64,000 nt of DNA from NCBI RefSeq assembly GCF_014898055.3, contig NW_023603184.1, forward strand, positions 34,285,359 through 34,349,358. Direction: 5' to 3'. This DNA comes from Talpa occidentalis (lineage: Eukaryota > Chordata > Mammalia > Eulipotyphla > Talpidae). Below the pieces are notes generated by a model that saw nothing but the letters and a program-made list of their open reading frames with translations, did no database searches and was not told the origin of the DNA. Positions 35,382 to 46,867 of the stretch are shown in pieces (positions within the stretch are counted from its first letter, which is position 1; each line of letters opens with the position of its first letter). The position numbers and the translations under genes were made by a program.

Positions 35382-36278
35382 GGGCCTCCCCAGTGGCGCA
35401 GTGGTTGAGCGCTGGGTTGCGATGCTGCCCGCAGCCTCTGCAGTGCCGGTTCGATCCCCGGCTGCTCCCCGGCCACCAGAGGAGGGTCCCACATGGCGCG
35501 CAGACCTCTCCTGCCGCCCGCTGCTCCCCTCAGCAGTGTACTTCAGTCCCTCTGCAACAGGGTGGTCCCCAGGAAAGGGGGAGGTTCCCTGCCCCACCCA
35601 AGAGAGAGTGGAGCTGAGCAGGAAGAGAAGAAGCTGCAGGAAGGGACGGAGGAAGGAAGCAGGATGGAGCAAGGAGACTTGGAGGAGGCGCATGGAGCCT
35701 AGAGACACGTGAAGAAACTGCGCTTGTCTTTTGGTCGTGGACGGGGTGACACAGATGTGGGTGAGACCCGTGGGGAGGTGACAATGGCAGCTTTTATCTT
35801 GATGTTGATTTTGCTCTTTTCCTTCCAGGCTTGTCTGGTTGTTTGTGACCCTTTGCTGTGGGTCCCCACTGGAAGATGCTTTAGACTTGTGGCAGGCTTT
35901 GGGGCCTTGCTCTGGGCCAATCCCATATGGATGGACTTTTACCCACGAGGGGACGGGTAACTTTGGGTGCTTCATTTAGAAACTAGACTCTTTGCCTTTC
36001 CTGTATGGTTTCCTAGTTTTATTAAAGTTCCTTTTCATTAAAGTCTCATATGTTTTGTGTTGATGCGGCGGATGGCAGAACCCATTTAGAATAGGCAGGT
36101 TTGCGGGGTTTGGGCTGCCCCTCTCCCTGTCCTATAACACTTCTGCCTGCTCTGCTCCCCGCTCTGGCTCTGGTGAATTCTCTCACCCTCCCGCGCTTCT
36201 GACTGTACCCAGTGCATGTATAAACAAAACAAACAAATAAATAAAAACATGCCTCTATTAAAAAAAAAAAAAAAAAAA
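35382..36278 (+). mobile_element. tRNA-derived SINE split by an LTR insertion
   Basis: The SINE 5' part is 35382-35552 and its 3' part with tail is about 36140-36278; together they make one full-length young-subfamily copy. The flanks GACTGTGTCAGAGATG and GACTGTCAGAGGTG are the target duplication of the SINE. Block D (49226-49295) keeps the empty site. The intervening 587 bp is a separate LTR. Confidence 0.9.
35553..36139 (-). mobile_element. Solo LTR (LTR family 2), reverse orientation, inserted in a SINE
   Basis: The reverse complement starts TGTTATAGGACAGG and ends CACCCTGTTGCA. It is flanked by a 4-bp near-duplication, CCTC (35549-35552) and CTTC (36140-36143), at the expected SINE position. 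The 5' end matches 40228 onward and the 3' end matches about 41225-41345. The open frames inside it are not retroviral genes. Confidence 0.82.
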
Positions 36279-36444
36279 GACTGTCAGAGGTGGCAAGAGG
36301 AGAGGACCTCCCCAGTAAAGATTTTTCCAATGTGTCCAAGTTATATGTACTGATAAAATGCTATTGAATGACTTGATTTGGTCAATATTGACCTTGATGA
36401 AAAATATTATAGCAGAATAATGGAATCACACAGGTATAGACTTT

Positions 36445-36651
36445 TTTTTTTTAAGATTTATTTATGCATACAAGAACTGGGGCACAGGCCAGAGGTGCAG
36501 GGGGTGAGAGGATTCACCAGAGACAAGAGTGGGGAACAGAACAGACAGACTGACTGAAATACACTCCTGAGGGGAGCAGCAGACGAGTAGCAGAGGCTGC
36601 TGATACCTTCACAGTGCTGTGCTTAACCCCTTGCTCCACCAGGGAGGCCCG
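36445..36651 (-). mobile_element. tRNA-derived SINE with internal deletion, reverse orientation
   Basis: The head is at 36632-36651 and the T-rich end at 36445-36460. About 55-60 bp of the middle, between the CTCAGCAGTG-type segment and the head, is missing. The flanking TATAGAC(G)TTT is duplicated, and block D shows the intact empty site near 49427. Confidence 0.88.
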
Positions 36652-36740
36652 CTATAGACGTTTAGAAAACTACACAATACGTTCCTGAGAAAGTAATGAG
36701 GAAGTCAAAAACTTAAGGATGAAAGAAACAATTTCCCTAG

Positions 36741-37690
36741 ATGACAAACAATTTAAGTATACAATATGACAAGGCGACAATCACCACTGACAATTTACAT
36801 ACATATCAGGTACTGAGAGGTTGTATACATGTTTTAGAAAACCAATGGTAACATTTCTGTACATGTCAAAGTTTTACCATCTTCCCAAGTGACAATGCTT
36901 CCCTTCTAGTTTCACTCTACTAGTTAAACCAAATAGGACAAATTCATCTAATGCCTTTCCCAGGAGAAAAGGGAGAAACTTTGTGGAGTATCTCAGGAGA
37001 TCTACTGAGGTTCCACAAAATTTCCTTAGATCAACCAAATGACAGACTACCAAATTTTTACTTGAATCTATATTTCTGGGAAGCTTTGCCATAAACATCA
37101 GAAAACAGCAACAACAATATTCAATCTCTATGAAGGCACTGGCTTAGTTCAGTAGTACAATGTTGACAATCAAGCCATAACCTTTAGTTTTTCCTCATAA
37201 CTGGAGACTTTTTTTCCCTGTGTCTATAGGCACCATGTATACCAATTTTTTTTTTCAACCTCTAGAGGCCAAGACAGACACAAGGACATACAGACATACA
37301 ACATGTAGACAAAGACAGTTCTTTTAGTTATGCCATGTGGAATAGCTTATGTAACTGCAGTTTACTCCATAGGCTTAGAAAAAAATATCAAAGCCAAAAA
37401 AAATGTGGAGTGTTCATGGCAGAAATCAGTTTCCAGTTGTCAGCCTACAAACCTAAGGCTTTGGAAATAGGAGGAAAAAGGTTTAATAATCATAAGAGTT
37501 ACATGACCTTGTATATCATTTTAGTGTTTTCAGTGTTTAAGACTTTTTATTAGAAGCCAATCTTGGGATATTCTGTACAGCAGCTGAAAGAGCAAAATCA
37601 AGATAACTTTTAAGCAAAAGGAGTCATCTCTTGTTAGCCACCAAGCAATACTTGGCAATACTTGGGTTTCCTGGAACAGAACCTGAAAAA
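36741..37690. other. Gene-free spacer DNA
   Basis: AT-rich sequence after the end of block C similarity. No recognised gene or repeat; the open frames are short and without motifs. Confidence 0.5.
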
Positions 37691-37700
37691 AGCAAAACAG

Positions 37701-37935
37701 GGCTGCCCCAGTGGCACAGCAGTTGAGTGCTGCCCTGCGAAGCTGCCCACAGTCTCTGCAGCGCCGGTTCGATCCCCAGCTGCTGGGAGAGGATCCCACA
37801 TGGTGCGCAGACCTCTCCTGCCGCCCACTGCTCCCCTCAGCAGTGTACTTCATGACTCTGCCTGCTCTGCTCTCCCCTCTGGCTCTGGTGAATTCTCCCA
37901 CCCTCCCGCACTTCTGACTGTACCCAGTGCCTGTA

Positions 37936-37982
<47 letters not shown>

Positions 37983-38030
37983 GATAAATAAATAAGATAA
38001 ATAAATAAGATAAATCTTTAAAAAAGAAAA
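37701..38030 (+). mobile_element. tRNA-derived SINE with expanded (AAAT)n tail
   Basis: Head GGCTGCCCCAGTGGCACAGC, B box GGTTCGATCCC and full body. The tail at 37935-38018 has grown into a microsatellite of about 13 AAAT units followed by three interrupted AAATAAGAT-type units. Confidence 0.9.
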
Positions 38031-38325
38031 AGAAAAATCAAAAAAGCAGCAATTAACTTTCAATTAAAAGGAGTCATCTCCTTACTTCTGTTAACTGCTC
38101 TGGGACAGAAGCTGAAAGAGCAGATTCAACATCTAAGCACAGACTACACCTCTCCCACACCAGGGAGGGACAACAGTAACACAGGTATGAAAACCCGGTA
38201 CAGTTACTTGATGCACCATAAAAAGTGCTTTCCACAACAGATCTTCCTCAGTAGGAAAGCAGAAACTTAGAATCTTGTCTTACACCAGCAATTGAACAAA
38301 TCCAGTATTCAAATGGCAAACATGC

Positions 38326-38735
38326 TGTAGGGACAGGAAGACCACAGAGCAGGTTTTCTGATCCAGCAGACCGGGTAAAGGAGGAGTCAGAGTCCTCAGT
38401 GGTTTTTGCAGGTCTTTTATTTAGATTTACCAGGCATATGGCAGACTGGGGTGCTGAGGGTCCAGGAGGCATTCTTCCCAGCCCCCAGCAAATCTTCACT
38501 CTATCTGGGCTCTCTCTGGCGCCGCTCTGCTTCTCTTCTTCTCTCAGCTTCTGCTGGCGTCCCCGTGGTGACGCCCTTAAAAGCCCAGTCTTAGCCCAGG
38601 TGAATCCCATACACCTATGCCCACACCCTACTCCAGGTGCCCGCCATCAGGCATGCATTCAGGACCACAGGGTTCCGTCATCTATCCTAATGGCGGGAGG
38701 GCAGAAAAGCCTGATACTTTTTACCTTACCCTACA
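38326..38735 (-). mobile_element. Solo LTR (LTR family 1), reverse orientation
   Basis: 410 bp flanked by a perfect 5-bp duplication CATGC (38321-38325 and 38736-38740). The reverse complement begins TGTAGGGTAAGG and ends in a TACA-type terminus. It is the same family as the LTRs at 21698 and 24612. Confidence 0.9.
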
Positions 38736-38740
38736 CATGC

Positions 38741-39424
38741 CTAAAACAAATTGTGTAGACAAAATTCACAGCAGCAAACCCTTTCAGACTCAGACAAAAT
38801 CTTTTTAATTTTTCCGATCCAGACTTTGCAAAAATTCAAGTTATCTCCAAGAATCCATCAAGACTATCAACAATTACTGCTTAAAGGTACTCTTTAACAC
38901 CCAGGCATACATTTGCTAATTTAAACAGTTGGCTTGCAACTTGCAGGCAGAGGTCAGGAAGGAGTGGGAGACAAACCAACAGATCACTGAAGAATCATTA
39001 ATGCCTTTAGAAATGCTAATGAGACAGCAGAGATCACAAAAAGAAAAATGGTCCAAAGTCCTAGCAATAAGAACCTCTGAGTTTTTTACAAGAGACTTCA
39101 AAGTGGCCTCAGACGCCATCTTTGATCTGGCCACATGGTCCAACGTACTACCTAATGTTTTGAGTAAAACTGTTGCACAGAACAATTTCCAAAAATCAAA
39201 TGTCTTAGCAAGTCACTACAAACAAATTACACACAGACACACAGAATCTTCACAAAGCCCAAGCCAGTTTTTCAACAGCAAATCTACATATGAAATAAAC
39301 ACACTAGAGAAACCAAAAATCACATTTGTGCTTATGGTAGCCAGTGCCATAGGGAAGCCCAATTTTCCCTTGGGGCTGACTAACCATGGATGGCTCTGTC
39401 CTAAATCATGATGGGTGCCAAATC
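38741..39424. other. Gene-free spacer between LTRs
   Basis: No recognised gene. The frame at 38929-39411 is open for 160 codons but shows no motif I recognise and no supporting context. The segment may be unique DNA or degenerate LTR-element interior. Confidence 0.45.
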
Positions 39425-39470
39425 TGTTACAGGGCAGGGAAAGGGGCAGCCCATGCCCTACAATGGGCAC

Positions 39471-40216
39471 TGTAGGGTAAAGAAAAATGTCAGGCTTTTC
39501 TGCCCTCCTGTTATAGAGCAACCCCGATATTAAACGGGTTCCTGGCTGTGGGTCCTCACCCGCGCGCTTTAAAGGGACTTATGAATACTCTACTACAGAC
39601 ACACGCAAAAGGGTTAATAAAAGGTTTATTTACAAGAGAAAAAGAAATAAGGAAAATGTACAACCCTCAGGTCCCAGCCACCTTCCCTTTGGTGGTGATG
39701 GGATTTGGAGTTCCCAGTGTCTTTGGCTTTGACCTGGGGTGGGGGTGGAGTCCACACAAAGCCTGTATGGAATTTGCTTTGGGACATCCTTTTCCCCCTA
39801 ACACTCCCGCCATCAGGATAGATAATGGATCCTTGAGGTCCTGAATGCATGCCTGATGGCATGCCTGATGGAGTAGGGTGTGGGCATGGGTAGATGGGAT
39901 TTACCTGGGCTGAGACTAAGGGTGGCGTCACGGGGACACCAGCAGAAGCCAAAGGAGAAGCCGAAAGAGAAGCCGAGAAAGAAGTAGCATAAGCCGAGAG
40001 AGAAGCAGAGATCACCAGAGAGCCCAGATAGAGTGAAGACTTGTTGGGGACTGGGAGGACTGCCAGCCTCCCAGCCCCCCAGCACCCTTGCCTGCTGTGT
40101 ACTGGGTAAATCCCAATAAAAGACCTGCAAAAACCACTGAGGACTCTGACTCCTCCTTTACCTGGTCTGCATGGGATCCTAGAAAACCTGCACAGTGTCC
40201 ATTCCTGCCCCCTACA
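39471..40216 (+). mobile_element. Solo LTR (LTR family 1), carrying a nested family 2 LTR
   Basis: Starts TGTAGGGTAAAG and ends CCTGCCCCCTACA, with AATAAA near 40115. Flanked by a perfect 5-bp duplication GGCAC (39466-39470 and 40217-40221). The element is continuous if 39509-39803 plus one CTCC copy is removed, giving about 447 bp. Confidence 0.9.
39509..39803 (+). mobile_element. LTR family 2 copy nested inside a family 1 LTR
   Basis: 295 bp starting TGTTATAGAGCA and ending CCCCCTAACA. Flanked by a perfect 4-bp duplication CTCC (39505-39508 and 39804-39807). The uninterrupted family 1 sequence at 40697-40712 shows the empty site (GCCCTCCCGCCATC). It contains a TTAATAAAAGG signal near 39615. 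Confidence 0.87.
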
Positions 40217-40667
40217 GGCACCAAATCTGTTACAGGACAGGGAGAGAGATACCCCAGACCCCGCAAACCTGCCTGCTCTAAATAGGTTCTGCCATCCACC
40301 ACATCAACACAAAACATATGATCTTCACCCTCTCACTTAAAAGGACTTATCAATGCTCTACTGCAGGCACACACGAAAGGTTAATAAAAGGTTTTTTCAC
40401 AAGGGAAGGGCAAATGAAGAAATGTACAACTCAGGGAGAAAAGTGGGAGATAAAGTCCTAAATGCGTCCTACCCCATCCACTGATCTGGAATCCCAAATG
40501 GCACTCTGAGAGCTGGCCGTGAGCCAGGAGCCGTGAAATCAGGAGGTGAGCGAGAGAGAGACCCCAAGGCCCACGTGTCTGGTTTTTATACCAAACCTGG
40601 CTGCTTAACTCCACCCTTAGGTCCCAGCAACCTTCTCTTTGGTGGTGATGGGATTTGTCTTTCCCAG

Positions 40668-41120
40668 TGTAGGGTAAGGAAAAATGTCAGGCTTTTCTGC
40701 CCTCCCGCCATCAGGATAGATGATGGATCCTTGCGGTCCTGAATGCATGCCTGATGGCGGGCACCTGGAATAGGGTGTGGGCAGAGGTAGATGGGATTCA
40801 CCTGGGCTAAGAACTGTGCTTTTTAAGGGTGGCGTCACGGGGACCCCAGCAGCAGCAGAAGCCGAAAGAGAAGCCGAGAGAGAAGGAGAAGGAGAGGAGA
40901 AGCAGCAGAAGCAGAGAACGCCAGAGAGCCCAGATAGAGTGAGGATTTGCTGGGGGCTGGGAGACCTGCCAGCCTCCCGGCCCCCCAGCACCCCTGCCTG
41001 CCATATGCCTGGTGAACCCCAATAAAAAACCTGCAAAAACCCACTGAGGACTCTGACTCCTCCTTTACCCGGTCTGCATGGGATCAGAAAACCTGCACTG
41101 TGGTCATTCCTGCCCTTACA
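40668..41120 (+). mobile_element. Solo LTR (LTR family 1) nested inside a family 2 LTR
   Basis: 453 bp, TGTAGGGTAAGG to CCTGCCCTTACA, with AATAAA near 41022. Perfect 5-bp duplication CCCAG (40663-40667 and 41121-41125). The family 2 copy at 39709-39730 shows the empty site TTCCCAGTGTCTT. Confidence 0.92.
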
Positions 41121-41263
41121 CCCAGTGTCTTGATGGCTCTGGTCTTGAGTGGGGGTGGAGTCCACAAGTCCTGTATGGAATTAGCTCAGGACATCCTTTC
41201 CCCCTAACACTTCTGGCTCTCCATCCTGCTTCCTTCCTTCCTCAGTCTCCTCTGCAGCTTCTT

Positions 41264-41427
41264 CTCTCCCTGCTCAACTCCACCCTCCATTGGATGGGGC
41301 AGGGAACCTGGAAAGGTCCACTTTCTTGGGGACCACCCTGTTACAATCTCTCTGCTCAACTCCACCCTGCTTTTGGGTGGGGCAGGAAACCTGGAACCTC
41401 CTCTTTCCTGGGGCCCACCCTGTTACA
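41264..41427 (+). repeat. Tandem duplication of an LTR 3' end (about 80 bp x 2)
   Basis: Two successive units run from CTGCTCAACTCCACCCT to CACCCTGTTACA (about 41267-41345 and 41352-41427). They are diverged by several substitutions. Confidence 0.78.
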
Positions 41428-41935
41428 AAACCTTTCCTAGAGTGAACCCAAGGACCCCACTCTGAACCAATAACTCCAAAAGGGACATCGTCAACCACTC
41501 AGAAAATCAGCAATGAAACAATTCCTTTAAATAAAGAATTAGACCAGATATATCTATAAGTGTTTGACCTGATACCACTTGGGATGATGGGAAAAACTAA
41601 AAAAAAGGGCAAGTTTGGTGGCAAAATTAAGAATTCACTTTTGTACTTGATTATATGGCTTTGTGCTATTTGATTTACTTCTCTGTATTTCCATTACTGC
41701 AATAAAATCTTCAATAGTTGTGACAAACTACAATGGGTACACCCAGTTTGGTTTTATATTACAAATAAAACATTTTGAATACAATTGCAAAAAGGTGTTT
41801 TAAAATCCCAGTAGTTACTCTTGGGGGAGGAGGGGAGAGTGATGGGGCATCATCTAAGGTATGCAGAATAAGCCTGCTAGCTGATTTTTATGTTTCCAGG
41901 ATCATTGAAACCTCTACTTAAAAGATTCTGACTTA

Positions 41936-42187
41936 GGGCCTCCCCGGTGGCGCAGCGGTTGAGCACTGGGTTGCGAAGATTCGATCCCCGGCTGCTCCCT
42001 GGCCGCCAGAGGAGGGTCCCACATGGCGCGCAGACCTCTCCTGCCGCCCGCTGCTCCCCTCAGCAGTGTACTTCGGTCCTTCTGCCTGCTCTGCTCCCCG
42101 CTCTGGCTCTGGTGAATTCTCTCACCCTCCCGCGCTTCTGACTGTACCCAGTGCTTGTATAAATACAAACAAAAAAAAAAAAAAAAA
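41936..42187 (+). mobile_element. tRNA-derived SINE, young, small internal deletion
   Basis: Head GGGCCTCCCCGGTGGCGCAG. About 33 bp between GCGAAG and the B box (ATTCGATCCC) are missing. Flanked by a 16-bp perfect duplication AAAAGATTCTGACTTA (41920-41935 and 42188-42203). Confidence 0.93.
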
Positions 42188-44004
42188 AAAAGATTCTGAC
42201 TTATATGTGATGATCCCAGAAGTTCTTAGACTGGTTTAAAAAGTACTAGTGTAATCCCTGAGATCAGAAGATGAGATTCAGATAGTTCATTTTGTGATTA
42301 AAGAAAAAAAAAATGCCCTAGGGTATCTCATTGAAGAAAGAAAGGAAAAAAAAAAAATTAACAGCACTGATTGCTCCAGGGAATGGCTTGTTTACAATAG
42401 CTCTTAGGACTTCAGGTTTAAAGGATTCCTTACAGGAAAATCCTCAGACTGGTTCCTTGGTGAATTTGGGATTTTAATAAAATGGTGCTCCTTGTCTAGG
42501 GATATAATAAGACTCATAACCCACACAATGTCCCCACTTTCATAATCTTTGATAAACTGCAGTGGAGGTTGCCTCTAAGGATGTGGATCAGCAGATCATA
42601 GAAGCCAGCTGTCCATCATTCATTAATTTAACCCTTCATCACCGACCCACTGCCCTGTGCTTGTCTCATGCAAGCATTCCAGATAAGAGTGAGTAGATGA
42701 TCTGGGGGAATTAATCCTTTTATTCCTTCTGAAATCTTGACTCTGCTGGCCTTTGCCTTCCTCTCTCTCTTTTCCATCTGGCTTGTAGAGAGAATGCCAA
42801 TTATCTTTTTTTTTTTTTCTGTTTCTCTTGAGAAATAGTTGCATGAATCCTATTCAGCATATCCTCCGAGGAGGATTAAGCTATTGGCCCGACATAGGTG
42901 AGAGGGTGCAAGGGCTATGGACACCCTCTTCCTCTCCTTTTGCACCCAAGTCTAATCTAGGGAGCCTCCTCTACCCCTGGCTTTCTGGTGCTCTCCCTCA
43001 GGACCTCCTTCCTCACTCCTTCTAGCCACTTTAGTCTGGACATGGGGAGAGGGCAAGGCCAGGAGGAAGCCTGACCACCACCAGGAGGTGCTCGGGTAGA
43101 TCTTCTCATGGTCAGACATGCCTGGAGGACCCCACAAGACAGTGTATGCTCTTCTGTGTAGGGGTCCATAGACCCTGGTATCTTGGCACCTGCTATCCTG
43201 GCCCCACCTCCCTTCTTCCTTTGTGTCTAGCTGGCAGTCAGTGCTCTCTCTCTCTCTTGCACCCAATGATCAATCCTGTGAGTGTCTAAGCCAGGACCTT
43301 CCCTACTCCAGGTCAGATTTCAACACCTCAGCAGTCAATTCAGCTCTCTCTTCTCACTCATGTTTTTCTTGAGAGGCTGACTGTGCCGTGTGCTAATGTG
43401 CTAGTGTGGAATGTTGGCAAGAGTCCATTTATTGTTTCATGGGACTCACAAACTCCTACTTTTGATAGATAGATGACAGAGATTAGTGCTACAGTTTTAT
43501 TTCCTTGAAGAAACAACCCAGCCCAGGGAGACAAACGTGTAAACAAATAATTAAAAGACAGTGTAACAACTGCAAGGAAGGATGTGAGTGCACAATCTGT
43601 GTACATTGTGGAGAAAGCAGTCAATTCCACCCTGGAGACTAAATAAAGAATTTAAGAAACTGATTGCATTATAGTTGACTGGGCAAGTAATGGAGGCTTA
43701 ATGTCAGAGAGCCTAGAATATTCCTGTGCAGGAATGTGAACTATGCAGAGCTACAGATTAGTTTCTACTGAAACTGAGAAAAAATTAGGAAAGAGATGAG
43801 AATATATGATTTGTGTGTTGGTATAAAGCAAAACACTCAAAGAATTTGAAAAGAATTACAAGAAAGATGAAGGTGACTTGAAGGAGCCACACAATTATAG
43901 AGTGGTACGGACTACATTTTTTTGGTGATGTGTTTTCTTGCATGGGATGTAGAAGAAGAAAAATCAAAGTTTAGTGATTTAGAGACAGGTTTAGGTGATT
44001 TTAC

Positions 44005-44273
44005 TTTTTTATAAGATTTATTTATTTATGCATACAAGAGCTGGGATACAGGCCAGAGGTGTGGAGGGTGAGAGGATTCATCAGAGACAGAGTAGGGAGC
44101 AGAACAGACAGACTGGCTAAAATACACTGCTGAGGGGAGCAGCAGGCAAGACAGGAGAGATCTGCCACACTATGTGGGTCACCTCCCTGGCTGGCTGGGA
44201 TCGAACTTGTGCTGCAGTGACTACAGATAACTTCATAGTGTTGTCTTTAACCCCTGCACCACCAGGGAGGCCC
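44005..44273 (-). mobile_element. tRNA-derived SINE, reverse orientation, older subfamily
   Basis: The head is at 44254-44273 (GGGCCTCCCTGGTGGTGCAG on minus), the T-rich tail end near 44005-44035. No clear target duplication seen. Confidence 0.88.
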
Positions 44274-44779
44274 TTTAATGTATTTGTTAAGACTTCTTTT
44301 GAGTGTGTGTGTTGTGCACACATTAGGAAAACTTATAACCAAAAATTAGATAACAACAAGAAAAATAAATAATAAATAGTTAAAACAATAGATTACCTAA
44401 TTATAGAAAACTTTAATGTTTTAAAAAGTTAGATTATTAATGAATTTTGGGATTACTATTATTTATTCCTTAACATACATGTGTATAAATATACATATTT
44501 ATACTCTTATACATAATGTTCTAAAGAGATTAAGAAATTTTCTGATATTTTTTGTGAAGTAATACTTATTTAATATGTTAATATTGTCCTATATTGAATT
44601 TTCACACATACTAGTATCTGTTTCAGTTCTATTTTTAGTGGCCAAATATTTTTTCTGCTTGTATATGATGCATTAATAAGGGAGGGAAATCTACAATATA
44701 TTTTATATCTGGTAGTATATATTTTCTCTACTCCTTCATTTTTTTCCTCCATATTTTATTTTCTTTCAAAATTTTCTCA

Positions 44780-45170
44780 TCTGCATAAAATCTAGAATAA
44801 GCTAATAAAATTCCCTTGTAAAAATTCTGTGAACTATGTTGGAATTTCAGTGACCTTATGGATTAATTTGAATGAAATAATTATCTTTATAAATGTATGT
44901 TGTCCTTTCATAAAATCAGTTTGTCTATTCATTTATTCAGAGGTCATATGTCATAGTTTCCTTCAAATAGCCCTTCAATACTTCTTAAATACTTTGAATT
45001 AGCCATCATGAAGGACTTTTTTTACACTACAGTTTCCACTTGGTTATTTTTGGTATATGATGCAAGAAAGTTCAGTTACTCATCTTGCACCAGACCACAC
45101 TTCTTATACCAGTACCATAGGCCTGAATTGGCTCCTTTTAATTGATTTCAAGATATCCAATCAAACCATC
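44780..45170 (-). mobile_element. Old LINE fragment, probably L1, reverse orientation
   Basis: Decayed sequence resembling the reverse complement of L1 ORF2 (the GGAATTTCAGTGACCTTATGG-type stretch near 44840). No open frame remains. Confidence 0.45.
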
Positions 45171-46369
45171 TGTGAGTAATCTTTACCACATTCCTCAAAA
45201 TTTAATTCTTTCATTTAATTTCTTTCATTTAATCCTTTCCATTTCCTTTTGGCAATAGCTCCAATGTTTTAAACTATCTGTTAACATGTTCCTGACATAT
45301 TGTTGTGTCTACAGAGTGCTCTGTTATGGTGATTTATGCTAAATCCTTTAAATTGGAGCAGATCTGCGGGCTTGCCTTTGAACAGTACATGGGAAGACTA
45401 GGCAGAGAGAATTTGGTGACAGTCGAAACTTTCCTGAAAACAGTTTATAAGAAAGAAAAAATAGCAGGATACAGAGTGAGAAAGTTCTTAAAAGCATTCA
45501 GCAAATTTCTGAGTCTCTGTTACATCACATATATCCTGGGAATAACAATAACCAGTGATATGACCTAGTGAGAACTTAAAGTAAAAAGCAAGTTAAAAGA
45601 AACCAGTAACAATGACTGGCACCAACCCATAATAATTGGTATCACTGTTGCCACTGGAACTTGTGCAGAAAGATAAGGGCGTGGACACAGCACAGGGTAC
45701 AGTTACAAATCACTCTAAGTGCAGGCACCCACCAGAACATGGATTTCCCCATGTTTCTTGGCACCCTCTTCATGTTAAAACAACAGACGTTGTTAAGGGT
45801 CAGATCACGGAATATCACATTTTCTTTTAGTTTCCCACTCCTTGCTCAGGGTGTCTCTTTAGGATTGTTATGTAAATATAATTTAAAAATCAGCCTTCAT
45901 AAATGGTGTCAGACACCTGTGGCATAAACATCTAACAGGTTTGAAGGAACATCAACCTGTTTGCTTCCCAAAGCCACATGAAGGAAAGACGCACTGTGGA
46001 GCAGAACAGTCTCCTCAGGACGGTTGGGCCAAAGTTTGGTCATGTGCCCTATTCAGGATCATTTCTTCCCCATTGATACAACTTAAAGTTTCAAAGAGAA
46101 GAAATCAGAAATGATTTTCAATCGGCAGAGCTGCTAAATAAAAAGAATATTTTCTGACCTATAGAAGTTCTTAAGAGATGGAAATCATTAGCCAAGTTGT
46201 TTGTTTTTTAATAACAAATATATTATTGCGGTACCATTGTTTTACATGCTTGCTAGTGTTTGGACAGTATAGGATTCCCCCCTCAGGTAGGGTCACCAGT
46301 GCTCTCCCACCACCAAAGCACCCAGAGTCCTCCACCAGAGTCCCTTGTGCTCTTTCCAGCCTTTTCCCT

Positions 46370-46765
46370 TCTGTTCTCACCCTTTCCTCCCCCCTTATGG
46401 ATGCTTCAGATCTATGGTCAGCTTTCAAGTGTTGTTTTTAAAGTTTGTCTTTGATGAAGCCTTTGTTTGGTTTCTCTTTATTCCTCATATAAGTGACACC
46501 AGCCAGTATGTATCTGTCTTCTCCCGGCTTGTTTCACTTGGAATAATCCCTTCCAGCTCCATCCATGTTGAGACAAATAATATCACTTTATCTTTTTCTT
46601 CAATCTAGTCCTCTGTGTACATACACCACATCTTCTTGATTCACTCATCTGTTCTAGGGCCCTAAGTTTGTTTCCATGTCTTGGCTATTGTAAATGGTGC
46701 TGCAACAAACATGCAGTGCAGGTTTCCTTTCGAATTAGTGTTTTTGTATTTTTTGCATTAGCCCA
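46370..46765 (-). mobile_element. Old LINE-1 3' fragment, reverse orientation
   Basis: The plus strand shows the reverse complement of the ORF2 C-terminus and 3' UTR: TCCCTTCCAGCTCCATCCATG near 46547, and TTGGCTATTGTAAATGGTGC near 46681. It is diverged from the young L1s here. It lies about 100 bp upstream of the OR start. Confidence 0.8.
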
Positions 46766-46867
46766 CCTTGGATATGGATTAATAAAATACTTAAGTAATT
46801 CAATTTCTTTTAAATAACAGACCACTATGTGTTTCTTGTGCTGACCTAAGAAGAATAGTAAATATTC

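Larger units (their letters stand above)
29010..36740 (+). repeat. Segmental duplication block C (paired with block D)
   Basis: Collinear with 42262-49505. Examples are 29010-29300 against 42262-42560, 29640-30000 against 42940-43270, the OR coding region, 34660-35360 against 48560-49220, and 36290-36730 against 49270-49500. C-specific insertions are the SINEs at 34052, 34771, 35382 (with an LTR inside it) and 36445. Boundaries are approximate. Confidence 0.85.
40228..41427 (+). mobile_element. LTR family 2 copy, mosaic, carrying a nested family 1 LTR
   Basis: Begins TGTTACAGGACAGG, like the minus-strand copy at 35553-36139. It shares CCCAGTGTCTT...CCCCCTAACA with the copy at 39509 and ends in CACCCTGTTACA. 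A family 1 LTR interrupts it at 40668-41120. The far right part (41264-41427) repeats. The exact 3' boundary (41211, 41345 or 41427) is uncertain. Confidence 0.72.

Noticed and set aside
35334..35975. 213-codon open frame on the minus strand
   Set aside because: Spans the SINE and the inserted LTR; its composition comes from the repeats and it matches no retroviral protein.
38929..39411. 160-codon open frame on the plus strand
   Set aside because: No motif, no paralogue in the window and no coding context; kept as unassigned DNA.
40617..41165. 182-codon open frame on the minus strand
   Set aside because: Antisense reading of a solo LTR and its flank; no protein family recognised.
41264..41427. 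Regular repeats that might suggest a CRISPR-like array
   Set aside because: Only two units of about 80 bp, both LTR 3' ends; no spacers, and the host is a mammal.
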